The notes beneath the pieces are model-generated. The model was not told the DNA's origin, ran no database searches, and was given only the letters and a program-made list of their open reading frames with translations. The position numbers and the translations under genes were made by a program. Of a stretch of 48,674 bases of DNA, positions 16,494 to 24,174 are shown piece by piece. Source of the DNA: Candidatus Tanganyikabacteria bacterium (GTDB lineage: Bacteria; Cyanobacteriota; Sericytochromatia; S15B-MN24; VGJW01); contig VGJY01000010.1 of the NCBI GenBank assembly GCA_016867235.1, positions 1 through 48,674 on the forward strand, in the 5' to 3' direction. Each line of letters begins with the position of its first letter. The first letter of the stretch is position 1.

Positions 16494-17549
16494 CTACAGG
16501 CGCTGCGGGCGGCCGACGAGTTCGCCCGAATACGCGTCGAAGACGTAGGTCCCCCGGTAGAGTACCCCGGGCTCGTCCGTCTGGTACGGATAGGGCGGGG
16601 ATGGGGGCGCCACGCATTTGACGGAGTAGCCGCCGGACGGGTTCGGGCGGGTCGCCGGCCGCCTGGCGGCCGAGGCGCTTGCCGGGGCGGAGGCGGCGTG
16701 ATGACCGGGCCCCCCGCTCGCCGCCGACTCGCCGTGCGGCTGCGGGGCATCGTAGGGCTCGGGGCCGTAGTAGGGCTCGGGGATCGGTTCCGCGCGGTAC
16801 GCCACCTGCGGATCGATCTCGAACACCGTGCGGCCGGCTTGCTGGGCAAGGGCCACCCGTGCACCGGCGGGGCCGATCTGGGCGCCCAGGTCGGGAATCT
16901 GGTCGAGCACGCGGATCAGCGCGATCGTGCGGGAGAAGTCGATCGCGGCGCGGCTCGCGGTCGTGGCGGCTTCGGGGGCCAGGACCCGCCCCGTGCCGTC
17001 CACGCCGATCGTCACGACCCGCTCGGGCAGCCAGTTGGGCTGCGGCGTCGGCACCGGCTTCGGGTGCGGTTTGGGCAGCGGGCCCGGAAACGGCAGGATG
17101 CCTATCGTATCCTCGGCGACGTCCGTTTCCTGACTGACCATGAGCCTGTCGGGTGGCGGCGCGGCGCCCGGCTCGCCTGGCGAAAGGACGTACTTGGGCC
17201 GCGGCGACGAGGCGGGCAACGGCTTGGGTAGCGGGTAGGGCCGATCGAGGCCGATCGCGAAGGTAAACACCCAGCCATTCCGGCCGGTGCGTCCAGCCCG
17301 ATCCACCTGCTGGGCCTCGGCTGCCAGGAGGCGGGCCCCGGCACCGTCGTTCTGCTGCAACCACCGGGTGGCCTGGTGGTAGGCGTCGGCAAGCGTCGGG
17401 CCGGCCAGGTTTGCCGGCCGCTCGTCGACGCTGCGCTTGACGTACACGTCGGGCACGGGCATCGGGTAGGGAGTCGGCAGCGGGCAACCCGTGAGGGGCA
17501 GCGCGGCGGCGATCAGCAGGGCGGCGGCGGCGGTTCGGTTGAGAGACAT
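16494..17549 (-). CDS. Proline-rich lipoprotein of unknown function
   Basis: From ATG 17547-17549, preceded by GGAGGG at a spacing of 7 nt, the protein has 351 residues and a lipoprotein signal ending LPLTGC. An alternative start 30 nt upstream would only lengthen the signal. The mature part contains several proline-rich segments (LPFPGPLPKPHPKPVPTPQP) that could span the cell wall, a helical segment (LADAYHQATRWLQQNDGAGA) and a C-terminal GVLYRGTYVFDAYSGELVG. It opens the three-gene lipoprotein operon and lies 116 nt downstream of the STAND/BTAD regulator stop, making that regulator a candidate controller. Confidence 0.72.
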   Translation of the reverse strand: MSLNRTAAAALLIAAALPLTGCPLPTPYPMPVPDVYVKRSVDERPANLAGPTLADAYHQATRWLQQNDGAGARLLAAEAQQVDRAGRTGRNGWVFTFAIGLDRPYPLPKPLPASSPRPKYVLSPGEPGAAPPPDRLMVSQETDVAEDTIGILPFPGPLPKPHPKPVPTPQPNWLPERVVTIGVDGTGRVLAPEAATTASRAAIDFSRTIALIRVLDQIPDLGAQIGPAGARVALAQQAGRTVFEIDPQVAYRAEPIPEPYYGPEPYDAPQPHGESAASGGPGHHAASAPASASAARRPATRPNPSGGYSVKCVAPPSPPYPYQTDEPGVLYRGTYVFDAYSGELVGRPQRL

Positions 17550-17665
17550 GGGGCAACCCTCCATAGGGCACGCCGGCACTCGTATCCGGCTCGGTCGCCG
17601 TTGCGGGCGGTGCAGCCGGCGATCCTTGATGCCCCTACCTTAGAAAGCCTGAGTAACGTGACCGA

Positions 17666-20600
17666 TCACAGCGAGCCGGCGAGGATCGCCTCGTAGAGAT
17701 TTCTCGAATCCTCCCCCGGGGCGATGCCGAGTTCCTTGTCGAGAATGCGCTCCATCTGCTGGAAATGGCGGATGGCGTCCTGGCGGTTGCCTAGCTCGAA
17801 CAGGGCGCGCATCTTGGTCCGGTGGGCCGACTCGGCACACGAATCCACCGCCAGGCAGCGATCCGACCAGGTCGCCGCGGCCTCGAAGTTTCGCTCCGCG
17901 AGGCGCAGCGCCAGCAACTCGTCGAATGCCTTCATCGCCTGCAGGTGGAAATGCTCCTGGGTACTCGTGACCCAGTGCTCGCCGGGCAGGTCGGCCAGGT
18001 ACCGGCCGGCGTAGCGTGAGAGGGCTCGCTCGAGGTGCTCGGCGCGGGCCGCGCCCTCATGCTGGCGGGCCTCCTTGAGTTCGAACTCGAAATCCTCGGT
18101 GTCCAGCCGGTACTTGGCCCCGAAGTTGAAGTAGTAGCGCCCGTCCCGGAACTGGATGTAGCGGCTCGGGGCGTTCTTGCCCAGGTCGGGCTCCAGCGCC
18201 TGCCGGAGCCGCGACAGCAGCATCAGGATCGCCGACCGGGTCACGAGTTCGTCGCCGTACAGCACTTCGGCCAGGCCGTCGCGGGTAGCGCCCTGCCTGT
18301 TGAGCAGCAGGTAGGCGAGGATGAGCTTGGTCTTGTGGCCTTGCCACTGCTTGGATGGGATCGCTTCGCCTTGCCGCGCCGCCGCGAAGGTGCCGAAGCA
18401 GCGGATCTCCAGGTCGAGCGCGGCCCCCGCCGGCTGCAGGGTCGGCTTTGCGGCGCTTCGCGTGCCCGCGGGAGTGGCCGCCTGGCCGACCTCGGCGAGG
18501 AGGAAGCCGAAGCCGTGCGTCTCGCAGAGTTCCCTGGCCTTGGCACGCGCACCCGCGGCCGCTTCCGCGTCACCGAGCCGATCCTGGACCTGCGCCAGCA
18601 GGAGGTGCACCTGGGCCTGGCGGTAGGCGGTATGCGAGCCGGCGAGGGCATCGCGGGCGGCAACCAGCATGGCCGCGGCCTCGGCAGGCTTGCCCAGGGC
18701 CAGAAGGATGCGCCCGGAGGGGATCTTGAAGTCCGCCAGCGCCGGGTCGTCGGGCGGGAGGCCGCGGATGGCTATCGCCTGGCCGGCGAGCTCCCACGCT
18801 CGCTCGGGGGCGCCGCCTTGCAGGGCCACCTCGGCGAGGGCCGCCACGGCCTGCGCTTCGAGCGCGCGATCGCCCAGGGCGATGGCAGCGCCGCGCGCCG
18901 CCTCCGCGTAGCCGGTGGCCTTGGCCAGGTCGCCGTCGCCCTTGGCCGCCATCGCCAGCGTCAGGTAGCACCAGCCCTCTTCCCGCCGGAAGCCCAGGAG
19001 CTGGGCCAGGTCGAGGCCCCGGCCGGCCGCGGCCCACGCCTCGGCGAACCGCCCCTGGTAAATCTGCACGTTCGCCAGATTGGCATGCGTGGCGGGCGAG
19101 GCGTGGCGGCCGGCGTCCGCGGCCTGGCGCAGCGACTCGCCGTACATCGCCAGCGCCTGATCGAAGTCGCCCCGGCGGGTGTGGAACAGGCCGAGGTTGT
19201 GCAGCACCTTGATGCGGCCGGCGACGTCGCCGGTGCGCCGGTAGTGCTCCAGGGCGGCTTCCAGGTGCGAGAGCGCCGCGTCGGGATCCTCCGCCTGGAG
19301 CCCGAGACCGAGAGCGTTGTGCGCCAGGGCCAGGCCGGCGGCGTCCTCGGGCGGCAGCGCGGCGAGGGCCTCCCGCGCCCGGGCGGTGAAGCGCGGATTG
19401 CCCCGCGAGCCCAGGCAGGCCGCCTGGAGGGCGAGGGCCTGGCCACGGGCCGAGGCGTCGCCAGCTTGCCGCGCCAGGCCTTCGGCCGCTTCGAGGCGGT
19501 CGAGGGCCTGGTCGTACTCGCCGCGCAGGCGCAGGATCTCGCCTTCGAGGAGCTGCAGCCACGCCGATCCGGCGCGCACCGCGGCCGGGAAGCGCTCCAG
19601 GAGGTGCATGAGGGCGTCCTGGCGGCCCGCGTCCACGAAGGCCGGCCGGGCGCAGCGCCGCAGCAGGGCTTCGGCCTCATCCCAAAGCTGGCCGTCCAGG
19701 TGGAGATCGAGGGCGTCGGCGGGCGCGCTTTCGGCGAGGGCCGCGGCCGCGGCTTGCCGCAGAGCCCGGGTGCGGTCGGGCGGCAGATCGCGGCTCAGGC
19801 GATCCTGGAGGAACGCGCGCAGGATCGGGTGGTAGTGGAACTCGATCGCGTTCTCGCGTTCGCGCGAGAGCAGGAGGTTCTTGCGCCGGATGGTCGCGAT
19901 GTGGCGCGCGGCGTCGGCCAGGCCGAGGGCCTTCTCGCACAGGTCGAGATCGATGGTTGGCAGGAGGGAGGTGAACAGCATGAAGTGGCGGGTGTCTTCT
20001 GAAAGCTGATCGAAGACCTCCTGGGCCAGGTACTCGTAGATAAGGAAGGTTTTTTGTTGGTGGCCGGCTCGTTCACCTGACTGGGGCGCCAGGGCGCCGG
20101 CGCCTGGCGGCGCGGCTTGGTCTGCCTGGGGGGATCTGGTGGGGCCGCCAGGCGTGGGAGTGGCTGGGGGCTTGGCCGGGTCTGCCTGGGCGGCGTTGAA
20201 GGGGCCGGCGGGGGTAGCGGCCATGATCACCGATGCGGCCCAACCATCGGTCAAGGCATAGAGCCGTTCCAGCTCCTCGGTATCAGGTGTCCGACCCGAC
20301 AGGGCCTCGACCAACCGCCGGATCTCGGGCACGCCCAGGCGCAGTTGCTCGACTCCGAGCTCCACCAGTTGCCGCCTGGCCCGCAACTGCCCTAGCCGCA
20401 GGGCGGGCACCTCCCGGGAGATCACGACTAGCTGCGTGTTGTCGGGGAGGTACTCGACGAGGGCCTGCGTCGCTTCCACGATCTGCGTCGCCTCCTCGAC
20501 CGCATGGAAGTCGTCCAGCACCAGGATGGCGCCGTCGGGGGCCCACTCGGCGAGTTCCTCGCAAAGCGCTCCGACCGCCGCGGGGATGGCCTGCGCCTTG

Positions 20601-20923
20601 TCGGCGGCCGCCTGCAGGAGGGGCAGGGCCTGGGACCGGCAGCCCGGCCAGTTGGCTTCTATGCCGCGGACCAGGTAGGTAAAGAACGGTTCGAGGTCGC
20701 GATCGTATGCGTCGAGGTTGAGCCAGGCGCTCGGCAGCGGAGACTGGGAAACGTAATCCGCGACCGTGGAGGTCTTGCCGTAGCCCGGGCCCGCGCTGAC
20801 GATCGTGAGTCTTTTGTGAGGCTTTACGCCTTCGTACAGTGAAGTTCGGAGGGCCTCCCGGACGAAGAAGGGAGCCGACACCCGCGGGCGGCTCAGCTTT
20901 CGTCTGACCAGGAGTGCTCCCAT
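17666..20923 (-). CDS. STAND ATPase-TPR-BTAD transcriptional regulator (MalT/SARP-like)
   Basis: This 1085-residue regulator begins LLVRRKLSRPRVSAPFF, like MalT-family proteins, with Walker A GPGYGKTS (45-52) and Walker B ILVLDDFH (D137/D138). A long TPR region follows (about 370-810), then an OmpR-like winged helix with BTAD domain (about 845-1085; YIQFRDGRYYFNFG). About residues 235-285 are a proline/alanine-rich insertion in the ATPase module, not usual for the family. STAND regulators oligomerise on ligand binding and activate transcription; the ligand here is unknown. It shares its C-terminal layout with the gene at 1-1766. The ATG at 20921-20923 has no Shine-Dalgarno, and a -10 hexamer sits 6 nt before it, suggesting a leaderless mRNA. 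The lipoprotein operon follows it. Confidence 0.9.
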   Translation of the reverse strand: MGALLVRRKLSRPRVSAPFFVREALRTSLYEGVKPHKRLTIVSAGPGYGKTSTVADYVSQSPLPSAWLNLDAYDRDLEPFFTYLVRGIEANWPGCRSQALPLLQAAADKAQAIPAAVGALCEELAEWAPDGAILVLDDFHAVEEATQIVEATQALVEYLPDNTQLVVISREVPALRLGQLRARRQLVELGVEQLRLGVPEIRRLVEALSGRTPDTEELERLYALTDGWAASVIMAATPAGPFNAAQADPAKPPATPTPGGPTRSPQADQAAPPGAGALAPQSGERAGHQQKTFLIYEYLAQEVFDQLSEDTRHFMLFTSLLPTIDLDLCEKALGLADAARHIATIRRKNLLLSRERENAIEFHYHPILRAFLQDRLSRDLPPDRTRALRQAAAAALAESAPADALDLHLDGQLWDEAEALLRRCARPAFVDAGRQDALMHLLERFPAAVRAGSAWLQLLEGEILRLRGEYDQALDRLEAAEGLARQAGDASARGQALALQAACLGSRGNPRFTARAREALAALPPEDAAGLALAHNALGLGLQAEDPDAALSHLEAALEHYRRTGDVAGRIKVLHNLGLFHTRRGDFDQALAMYGESLRQAADAGRHASPATHANLANVQIYQGRFAEAWAAAGRGLDLAQLLGFRREEGWCYLTLAMAAKGDGDLAKATGYAEAARGAAIALGDRALEAQAVAALAEVALQGGAPERAWELAGQAIAIRGLPPDDPALADFKIPSGRILLALGKPAEAAAMLVAARDALAGSHTAYRQAQVHLLLAQVQDRLGDAEAAAGARAKARELCETHGFGFLLAEVGQAATPAGTRSAAKPTLQPAGAALDLEIRCFGTFAAARQGEAIPSKQWQGHKTKLILAYLLLNRQGATRDGLAEVLYGDELVTRSAILMLLSRLRQALEPDLGKNAPSRYIQFRDGRYYFNFGAKYRLDTEDFEFELKEARQHEGAARAEHLERALSRYAGRYLADLPGEHWVTSTQEHFHLQAMKAFDELLALRLAERNFEAAATWSDRCLAVDSCAESAHRTKMRALFELGNRQDAIRHFQQMERILDKELGIAPGEDSRNLYEAILAGSL

Positions 20924-20929
20924 ATATAG

Positions 20930-20935
20930 ATTTTA
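20930..20935 (-). promoter_or_regulatory. -10 element for a leaderless transcript
   Basis: On the minus strand TAAAAT (5 of 6 matches to TATAAT) is followed by CTATAT and then the ATG of the STAND/BTAD regulator. Transcription starting the usual ~7 nt after a -10 would begin at the A of the start codon. No good -35 is seen. Confidence 0.5.
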
Positions 20936-21208
20936 TTTAGACCCCGGCGCCAGGGCAGGATTAGAGCAAGGTACCGGAGCGGCGGGTCAGGATCAAGCCG
21001 GCGAGAACGAAGTCGAACGCCGAATCGCGAGCCAGGCGGGTTCTCCGAGATGCACCCTCGCGAGACGTGCAATTTGGGCAAAGGATGAAGTTTTCTAAAT
21101 CATAAAATTTCTTAGAAATTTCCGTTCTTACCTATATGGATGGATGCGACGAGGGTATATTGACGACAGCCAACCAGTCGAAGTTGACAGGGAATTGCGA
21201 GGGTCGAA
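20936..21208. other. AT-rich divergent control region, no gene
   Basis: This stretch between the regulator and the pilin gene is markedly AT-rich from 21085 to 21165 in an otherwise ~70% GC window. It contains a perfect palindrome (21105-21121) and TATATT at 21156-21161, a possible -10 for the pilin gene. No plausible coding sequence was found. Confidence 0.55.
21105..21121. promoter_or_regulatory. AT-rich perfect palindrome, operator candidate
   Basis: AAATTTC-TTA-GAAATTT is a 7-bp perfect inverted repeat around 3 nt. An overlapping arm TTTCTAA (about 21092-21098) can also pair with TTAGAAA. It lies about 90-105 nt upstream of the pilin start, in the AT-rich island. Confidence 0.5.
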
Positions 21209-21916
21209 GTGATTCGCAAGTCTGCCCGCAGGGGCTTCACCATCGTCGAGGTGACTCTCGCGATCGTCATCGGCATCATCCTGATCGCCGGTGCGACGCT
21301 GATCTACAACCAAGCCAAGCAGGCCGCGGGCAATTCCCGCGCGCAGGCAAAAACCTCCTCGATGCAGAGCATCGTGGAGCAATTCCTCGCTCGTTCCGAC
21401 GGCGTGCCTCCGGACGTCCTGGCCGTCCGCGCCATGTGGGAGAAGGCCCGCTCCGAGGATTTCAACAAGAGCCCATGGGGTGGCCAGTGCATCCCTTGCG
21501 CCGCGGGCGTCACGCAAAACAGCGTGCAGGTCATGGGTAACGTGCCGTCGGCCGGCGCCTACGAGGTCAAGGGCGTGCTGGACGGCAATACGTTGACGCC
21601 CGACCAGACCGACATCAACAACGCCATCATCTCCAACCCGTCGCCGGGAAACAACGAGCCGCCCAAGCCGTCGCTGCGCGGCCCGACGGATCCCAGCTAC
21701 ACCGGTTCGGCCGCCGGCGTCATGATCTATTACCGTTTCATGGATGCCCGCCCTTACGGCATGTGGGATGAGAGCCGCCGCGATCTCATCTGGGGCAAGG
21801 GCTACGCCGTCGCGATCACCAACACCGGCGGCGAGCGGTGGTACTTCATCCAGATGAACCGCGCCGGCGGCACGGGCGCCAGCATCCTCAACGTGGGTGG
21901 CCAGATCGGCAACTAA
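21209..21916 (+). CDS. Type IV pilin / GspG-like pseudopilin
   Basis: The 235-residue protein has a short basic leader and prepilin peptidase site RRG|FTIVE (cleavage before F10, Glu at +5 = E14), followed by a ~20-residue hydrophobic helix (VTLAIVIGIILIAGATLIY). The mid-region has PWGGQCIPC, recalling the DPWG-type turn of GspG-like major pseudopilins, with C94 and C97 as a possible disulphide or metal site. GTG 21209-21211 is used; GAGGG stands 6 nt upstream. It would be inserted in the inner membrane and assembled into a pilus or pseudopilus, but no assembly ATPase or secretin gene is nearby, so it is an isolated pilin gene. A hairpin terminator follows. Confidence 0.87.
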   Translation: MIRKSARRGFTIVEVTLAIVIGIILIAGATLIYNQAKQAAGNSRAQAKTSSMQSIVEQFLARSDGVPPDVLAVRAMWEKARSEDFNKSPWGGQCIPCAAGVTQNSVQVMGNVPSAGAYEVKGVLDGNTLTPDQTDINNAIISNPSPGNNEPPKPSLRGPTDPSYTGSAAGVMIYYRFMDARPYGMWDESRRDLIWGKGYAVAITNTGGERWYFIQMNRAGGTGASILNVGGQIGN

Positions 21917-21939
21917 CCTCCCCGGGTCGGGGTAAGGTC

Positions 21940-21958
21940 CCGCCCCGCAGGGCGGATT
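21940..21958. terminator. Hairpin terminator between convergent pilin and mogA genes
   Basis: CCGCCC (21940-21945), loop CGCA and GGGCGG (21950-21955) form a 6-bp GC stem followed by ATTTC. It lies 24 nt after the pilin stop and 34 nt after the mogA stop on the other strand. Confidence 0.6.
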
Positions 21959-21991
21959 TCATAGGGCGCCGCCGCCTCCGGGCCGCGGCGC

Positions 21992-22483
21992 TCAAGGTTG
22001 TCCGTGCAGGGCCTCGTCGCCGCCGCGGCCGCGCAGCACTTCCAGGGCGTGGGGCAGCACGGGCAGCAGCACTTCGAGGCACTCGCGCACGCCCCGCGGG
22101 CTGCCGGGCAGGTTGACGATGAGCGTGCGACCGCGGACGCCGACGACGGCGCGGCTGAGCATGGCCATCGGCGTCTTGGGCAGGCTGGCGGCCCGCATCG
22201 CCTCCGCCATGCCTGGCACCTCGAACTCGATGACGTCCGCCGTGGCCTCCGGCGTCACGTCCCGGGGCCCGAGGCCGGTCCCGCCGGTGGTGAGGATCAG
22301 GTCGAGGCCTTCATCCGACCAGCTTTCGAGCTGTTCCGCGATCTGCTCGCGATCGTCCCGCAGGACGGCGCGCCGCTCCAGCGTCGCGAACTCCGCGGTG
22401 AGCGCCGCGATGGTCTCGCCCGAGACGTCCTCTCGCTGCCCGGCGGCTCCGGCGTCCGAAAGCGTGAGGACGCCCAGCCTCAC
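21992..22483 (-). CDS. mogA: Molybdopterin adenylyltransferase (MogA/MoaB family)
   Basis: From GTG 22481-22483 the 163-residue protein starts [13 protein letters not shown] and has the family signature [18 protein letters not shown] and the C-terminal [19 protein letters not shown]. MogA/MoaB enzymes adenylylate molybdopterin with ATP before metal insertion. The start overlaps the moaC stop as GTGA (4 nt), showing coupling; a longer frame to 22675 only reads across moaC. It is the last gene of the pfkA-moeA-moaC-mogA run. MogA and MoaB cannot be separated by these motifs alone. Confidence 0.93.
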   Translation of the reverse strand: MRLGVLTLSDAGAAGQREDVSGETIAALTAEFATLERRAVLRDDREQIAEQLESWSDEGLDLILTTGGTGLGPRDVTPEATADVIEFEVPGMAEAMRAASLPKTPMAMLSRAVVGVRGRTLIVNLPGSPRGVRECLEVLLPVLPHALEVLRGRGGDEALHGQP

Positions 22484-22956
22484 TCGGGGCGTTCCCACGC
22501 GCCGCTCTTCCCGCCGCTCTTGCGCAGCAGGCGCACCTCGGCGATGGTCATGCCCCGATCGACCGCCTTGCACATGTCGTAGACGGCCAGGGCCGCGACC
22601 GATACCGCGGTCAGGGCCTCCATCTCGACGCCCGTGCGCCCGGTGGTGCGGGCCGACGCGGTGATGTGGACGCAACTGTTCGCTTCATCCAGGCGAAACG
22701 CCAGCTCCACCGCGTCCAGCCCCAGCGGATGGCACATCGGCACCAGATCGGCCGTGCGCTTGGCGCCCATGACCCCCGCGATCTGGGCCACGGCGAGCAC
22801 GTCGCCCTTGGCGTGCCGGCCGTCGCGGATCATGGCGAGCGTCTCGGGGCGCATCCGGACCTCGCCGGCGGCCACCGCCTCCCGGCGCGTGGCTTCCTTG
22901 CCCGAGACGTCCACCATGCGGGCGCGGCCCGCCTCGTCGAAGTGCGTCAGTTCCAT
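22480..22956 (-). CDS. moaC: Cyclic pyranopterin monophosphate synthase MoaC
   Basis: The 158-residue protein matches MoaC in length and motifs: [43 protein letters not shown] and the C-terminal KSGGKSGAW. MoaC converts the MoaA product 3',8-cyclo-7,8-dihydro-GTP into cyclic pyranopterin monophosphate, the first pterin of molybdenum cofactor synthesis. The catalytic lysine and aspartate region (CKAVD) is intact. It starts 3 nt after the moeA stop and ends in a GTGA overlap with mogA. moaA, moaD and moaE are not in the window and must lie elsewhere. Confidence 0.96.
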   Translation of the reverse strand: MELTHFDEAGRARMVDVSGKEATRREAVAAGEVRMRPETLAMIRDGRHAKGDVLAVAQIAGVMGAKRTADLVPMCHPLGLDAVELAFRLDEANSCVHITASARTTGRTGVEMEALTAVSVAALAVYDMCKAVDRGMTIAEVRLLRKSGGKSGAWERPE

Positions 22957-22959
22957 GGC

Positions 22960-24165
22960 TCAAGCCAGCGGGACGAACTCGAGTACGGTCCCGGCGGCCG
23001 GCGGGCCGTCCTCGACCGGCACGATGGCGAGGCCGTCGGCCTTGGCCAGCGATTGCCAGAGGCCCGAGCCCTGCGGGCCGGTCAGCCACAGCTTGCCGTC
23101 GCGCAACGTCACGCGGGCGTATAGCGCTTTGCCCGCGGGCTTCCTGGTGATGGGCTCGCCCAGCGGCAGGCGCTGGCGGGGCCGGTCGGGCTGCTCGTGG
23201 CCCATGAGCAGCCGCAGCACCGGCCGGACGTAGAGTTCGAAGTTGACGAGGGTCGAGACCGGATTGCCTGGCAGGCCGAAGGCGGGCTTGCCGAACACCC
23301 GGGCGAAGGTCAGCGGCTTGCCGGGCATTTGCGCCACGGCGGTGAAGAAGACCTCGCCCAGCCTGGCGAGGACCCGGCCGACGTGGTCGTGGCGGCCCAT
23401 CGACACGCCGCCGCTGGTCACCAGCACGTCGGCGATCTCGAGGGCCGCCTCGACGCGCTCCAGCGTGCGGTCGAAATCGTCGCCGCAGACGCCCAGGGGC
23501 ACGGGCACCGCGCCGGCTTCGAGGACCTGCGCGTACAGGCCGTAGGCGTTGGAGTTGCGGACCTTGCCCGGCGCGAGCGGCTCGCCGGGTTCGATCAGCT
23601 CGTTGCCGGTGGCCAGGATGGCGACCCGGGCGGGCCGGATGGCCAGGGCCGAGGTCCGGCCGAGTGCGGCCAGGACGCCTACTCGTACCGGCGTGAGGAC
23701 AGTGCCCGGGCTCAGCGCCTCGTCGCCGCGCCGGTAATCCTCGCCCGCCGGCCGGACGTTGTCGCCCGGCGTCGCCGCGGCGCGGATCTCGACCAGGCCC
23801 TGGGCCTCGCCGGTGTCCTCCACGCGCACCACGGCGTCGGCCCCGGGGGGCATGGGCGCGCCGGTCATGATGCGGAGGGCCTCGCCGGCGGCCAGGGGCC
23901 GATCCCAGAGGGCCCCGGAGGCGACCTGGCCGACCACGCGGAGCGATACCGGCACGGCGCCGGCATCCTGCGAGCGCACCGCGTAGCCGTCCATGGCCGA
24001 GTTGTAGAACGGCGGCAGGTCTTCCGCGGCGCCGATCGGCTCGGCCAGGACGCGCCCGCACAGGTCGTGCAGGCGAGTGGGTTCGGCCGGCAGCACGCCC
24101 AGGTCGGCGCGCACGATGCGTTGCGCCTCGGCGGGCAGGATCAGCGTTCGGGTTTCGACAGCCAT
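22960..24165 (-). CDS. moeA: Molybdopterin molybdenumtransferase MoeA
   Basis: The 401-residue product has the MoeA signatures FYNSAMDGYAVRS, IMTGAPMPPGADAVV, ILATGNELIEPGEPL, NSNAYGLYAQV, SGGVSMGRHDHV and LPGNPVSTLVNFELYV. MoeA inserts molybdate into adenylylated molybdopterin, completing Mo-cofactor after MogA. ATG 24163-24165 has AGGAGG upstream at a spacing of 6-7 nt. It begins 9 nt after the phosphofructokinase gene and is followed 3 nt later by moaC, so the operon encodes the first (MoaC) and last two (MogA, MoeA) steps. Confidence 0.96.
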   Translation of the reverse strand: MAVETRTLILPAEAQRIVRADLGVLPAEPTRLHDLCGRVLAEPIGAAEDLPPFYNSAMDGYAVRSQDAGAVPVSLRVVGQVASGALWDRPLAAGEALRIMTGAPMPPGADAVVRVEDTGEAQGLVEIRAAATPGDNVRPAGEDYRRGDEALSPGTVLTPVRVGVLAALGRTSALAIRPARVAILATGNELIEPGEPLAPGKVRNSNAYGLYAQVLEAGAVPVPLGVCGDDFDRTLERVEAALEIADVLVTSGGVSMGRHDHVGRVLARLGEVFFTAVAQMPGKPLTFARVFGKPAFGLPGNPVSTLVNFELYVRPVLRLLMGHEQPDRPRQRLPLGEPITRKPAGKALYARVTLRDGKLWLTGPQGSGLWQSLAKADGLAIVPVEDGPPAAGTVLEFVPLA

Positions 24166-24174
24166 TGGATCCTC

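Noticed and set aside
14338-17571. A 1077-codon open frame on the minus strand covering three genes
   Set aside because: Its first ~680 residues are an arginine/proline-rich out-of-frame reading of the two lipoprotein genes at 15534-17549; only the final 398 codons (from ATG 15534) look like a protein.
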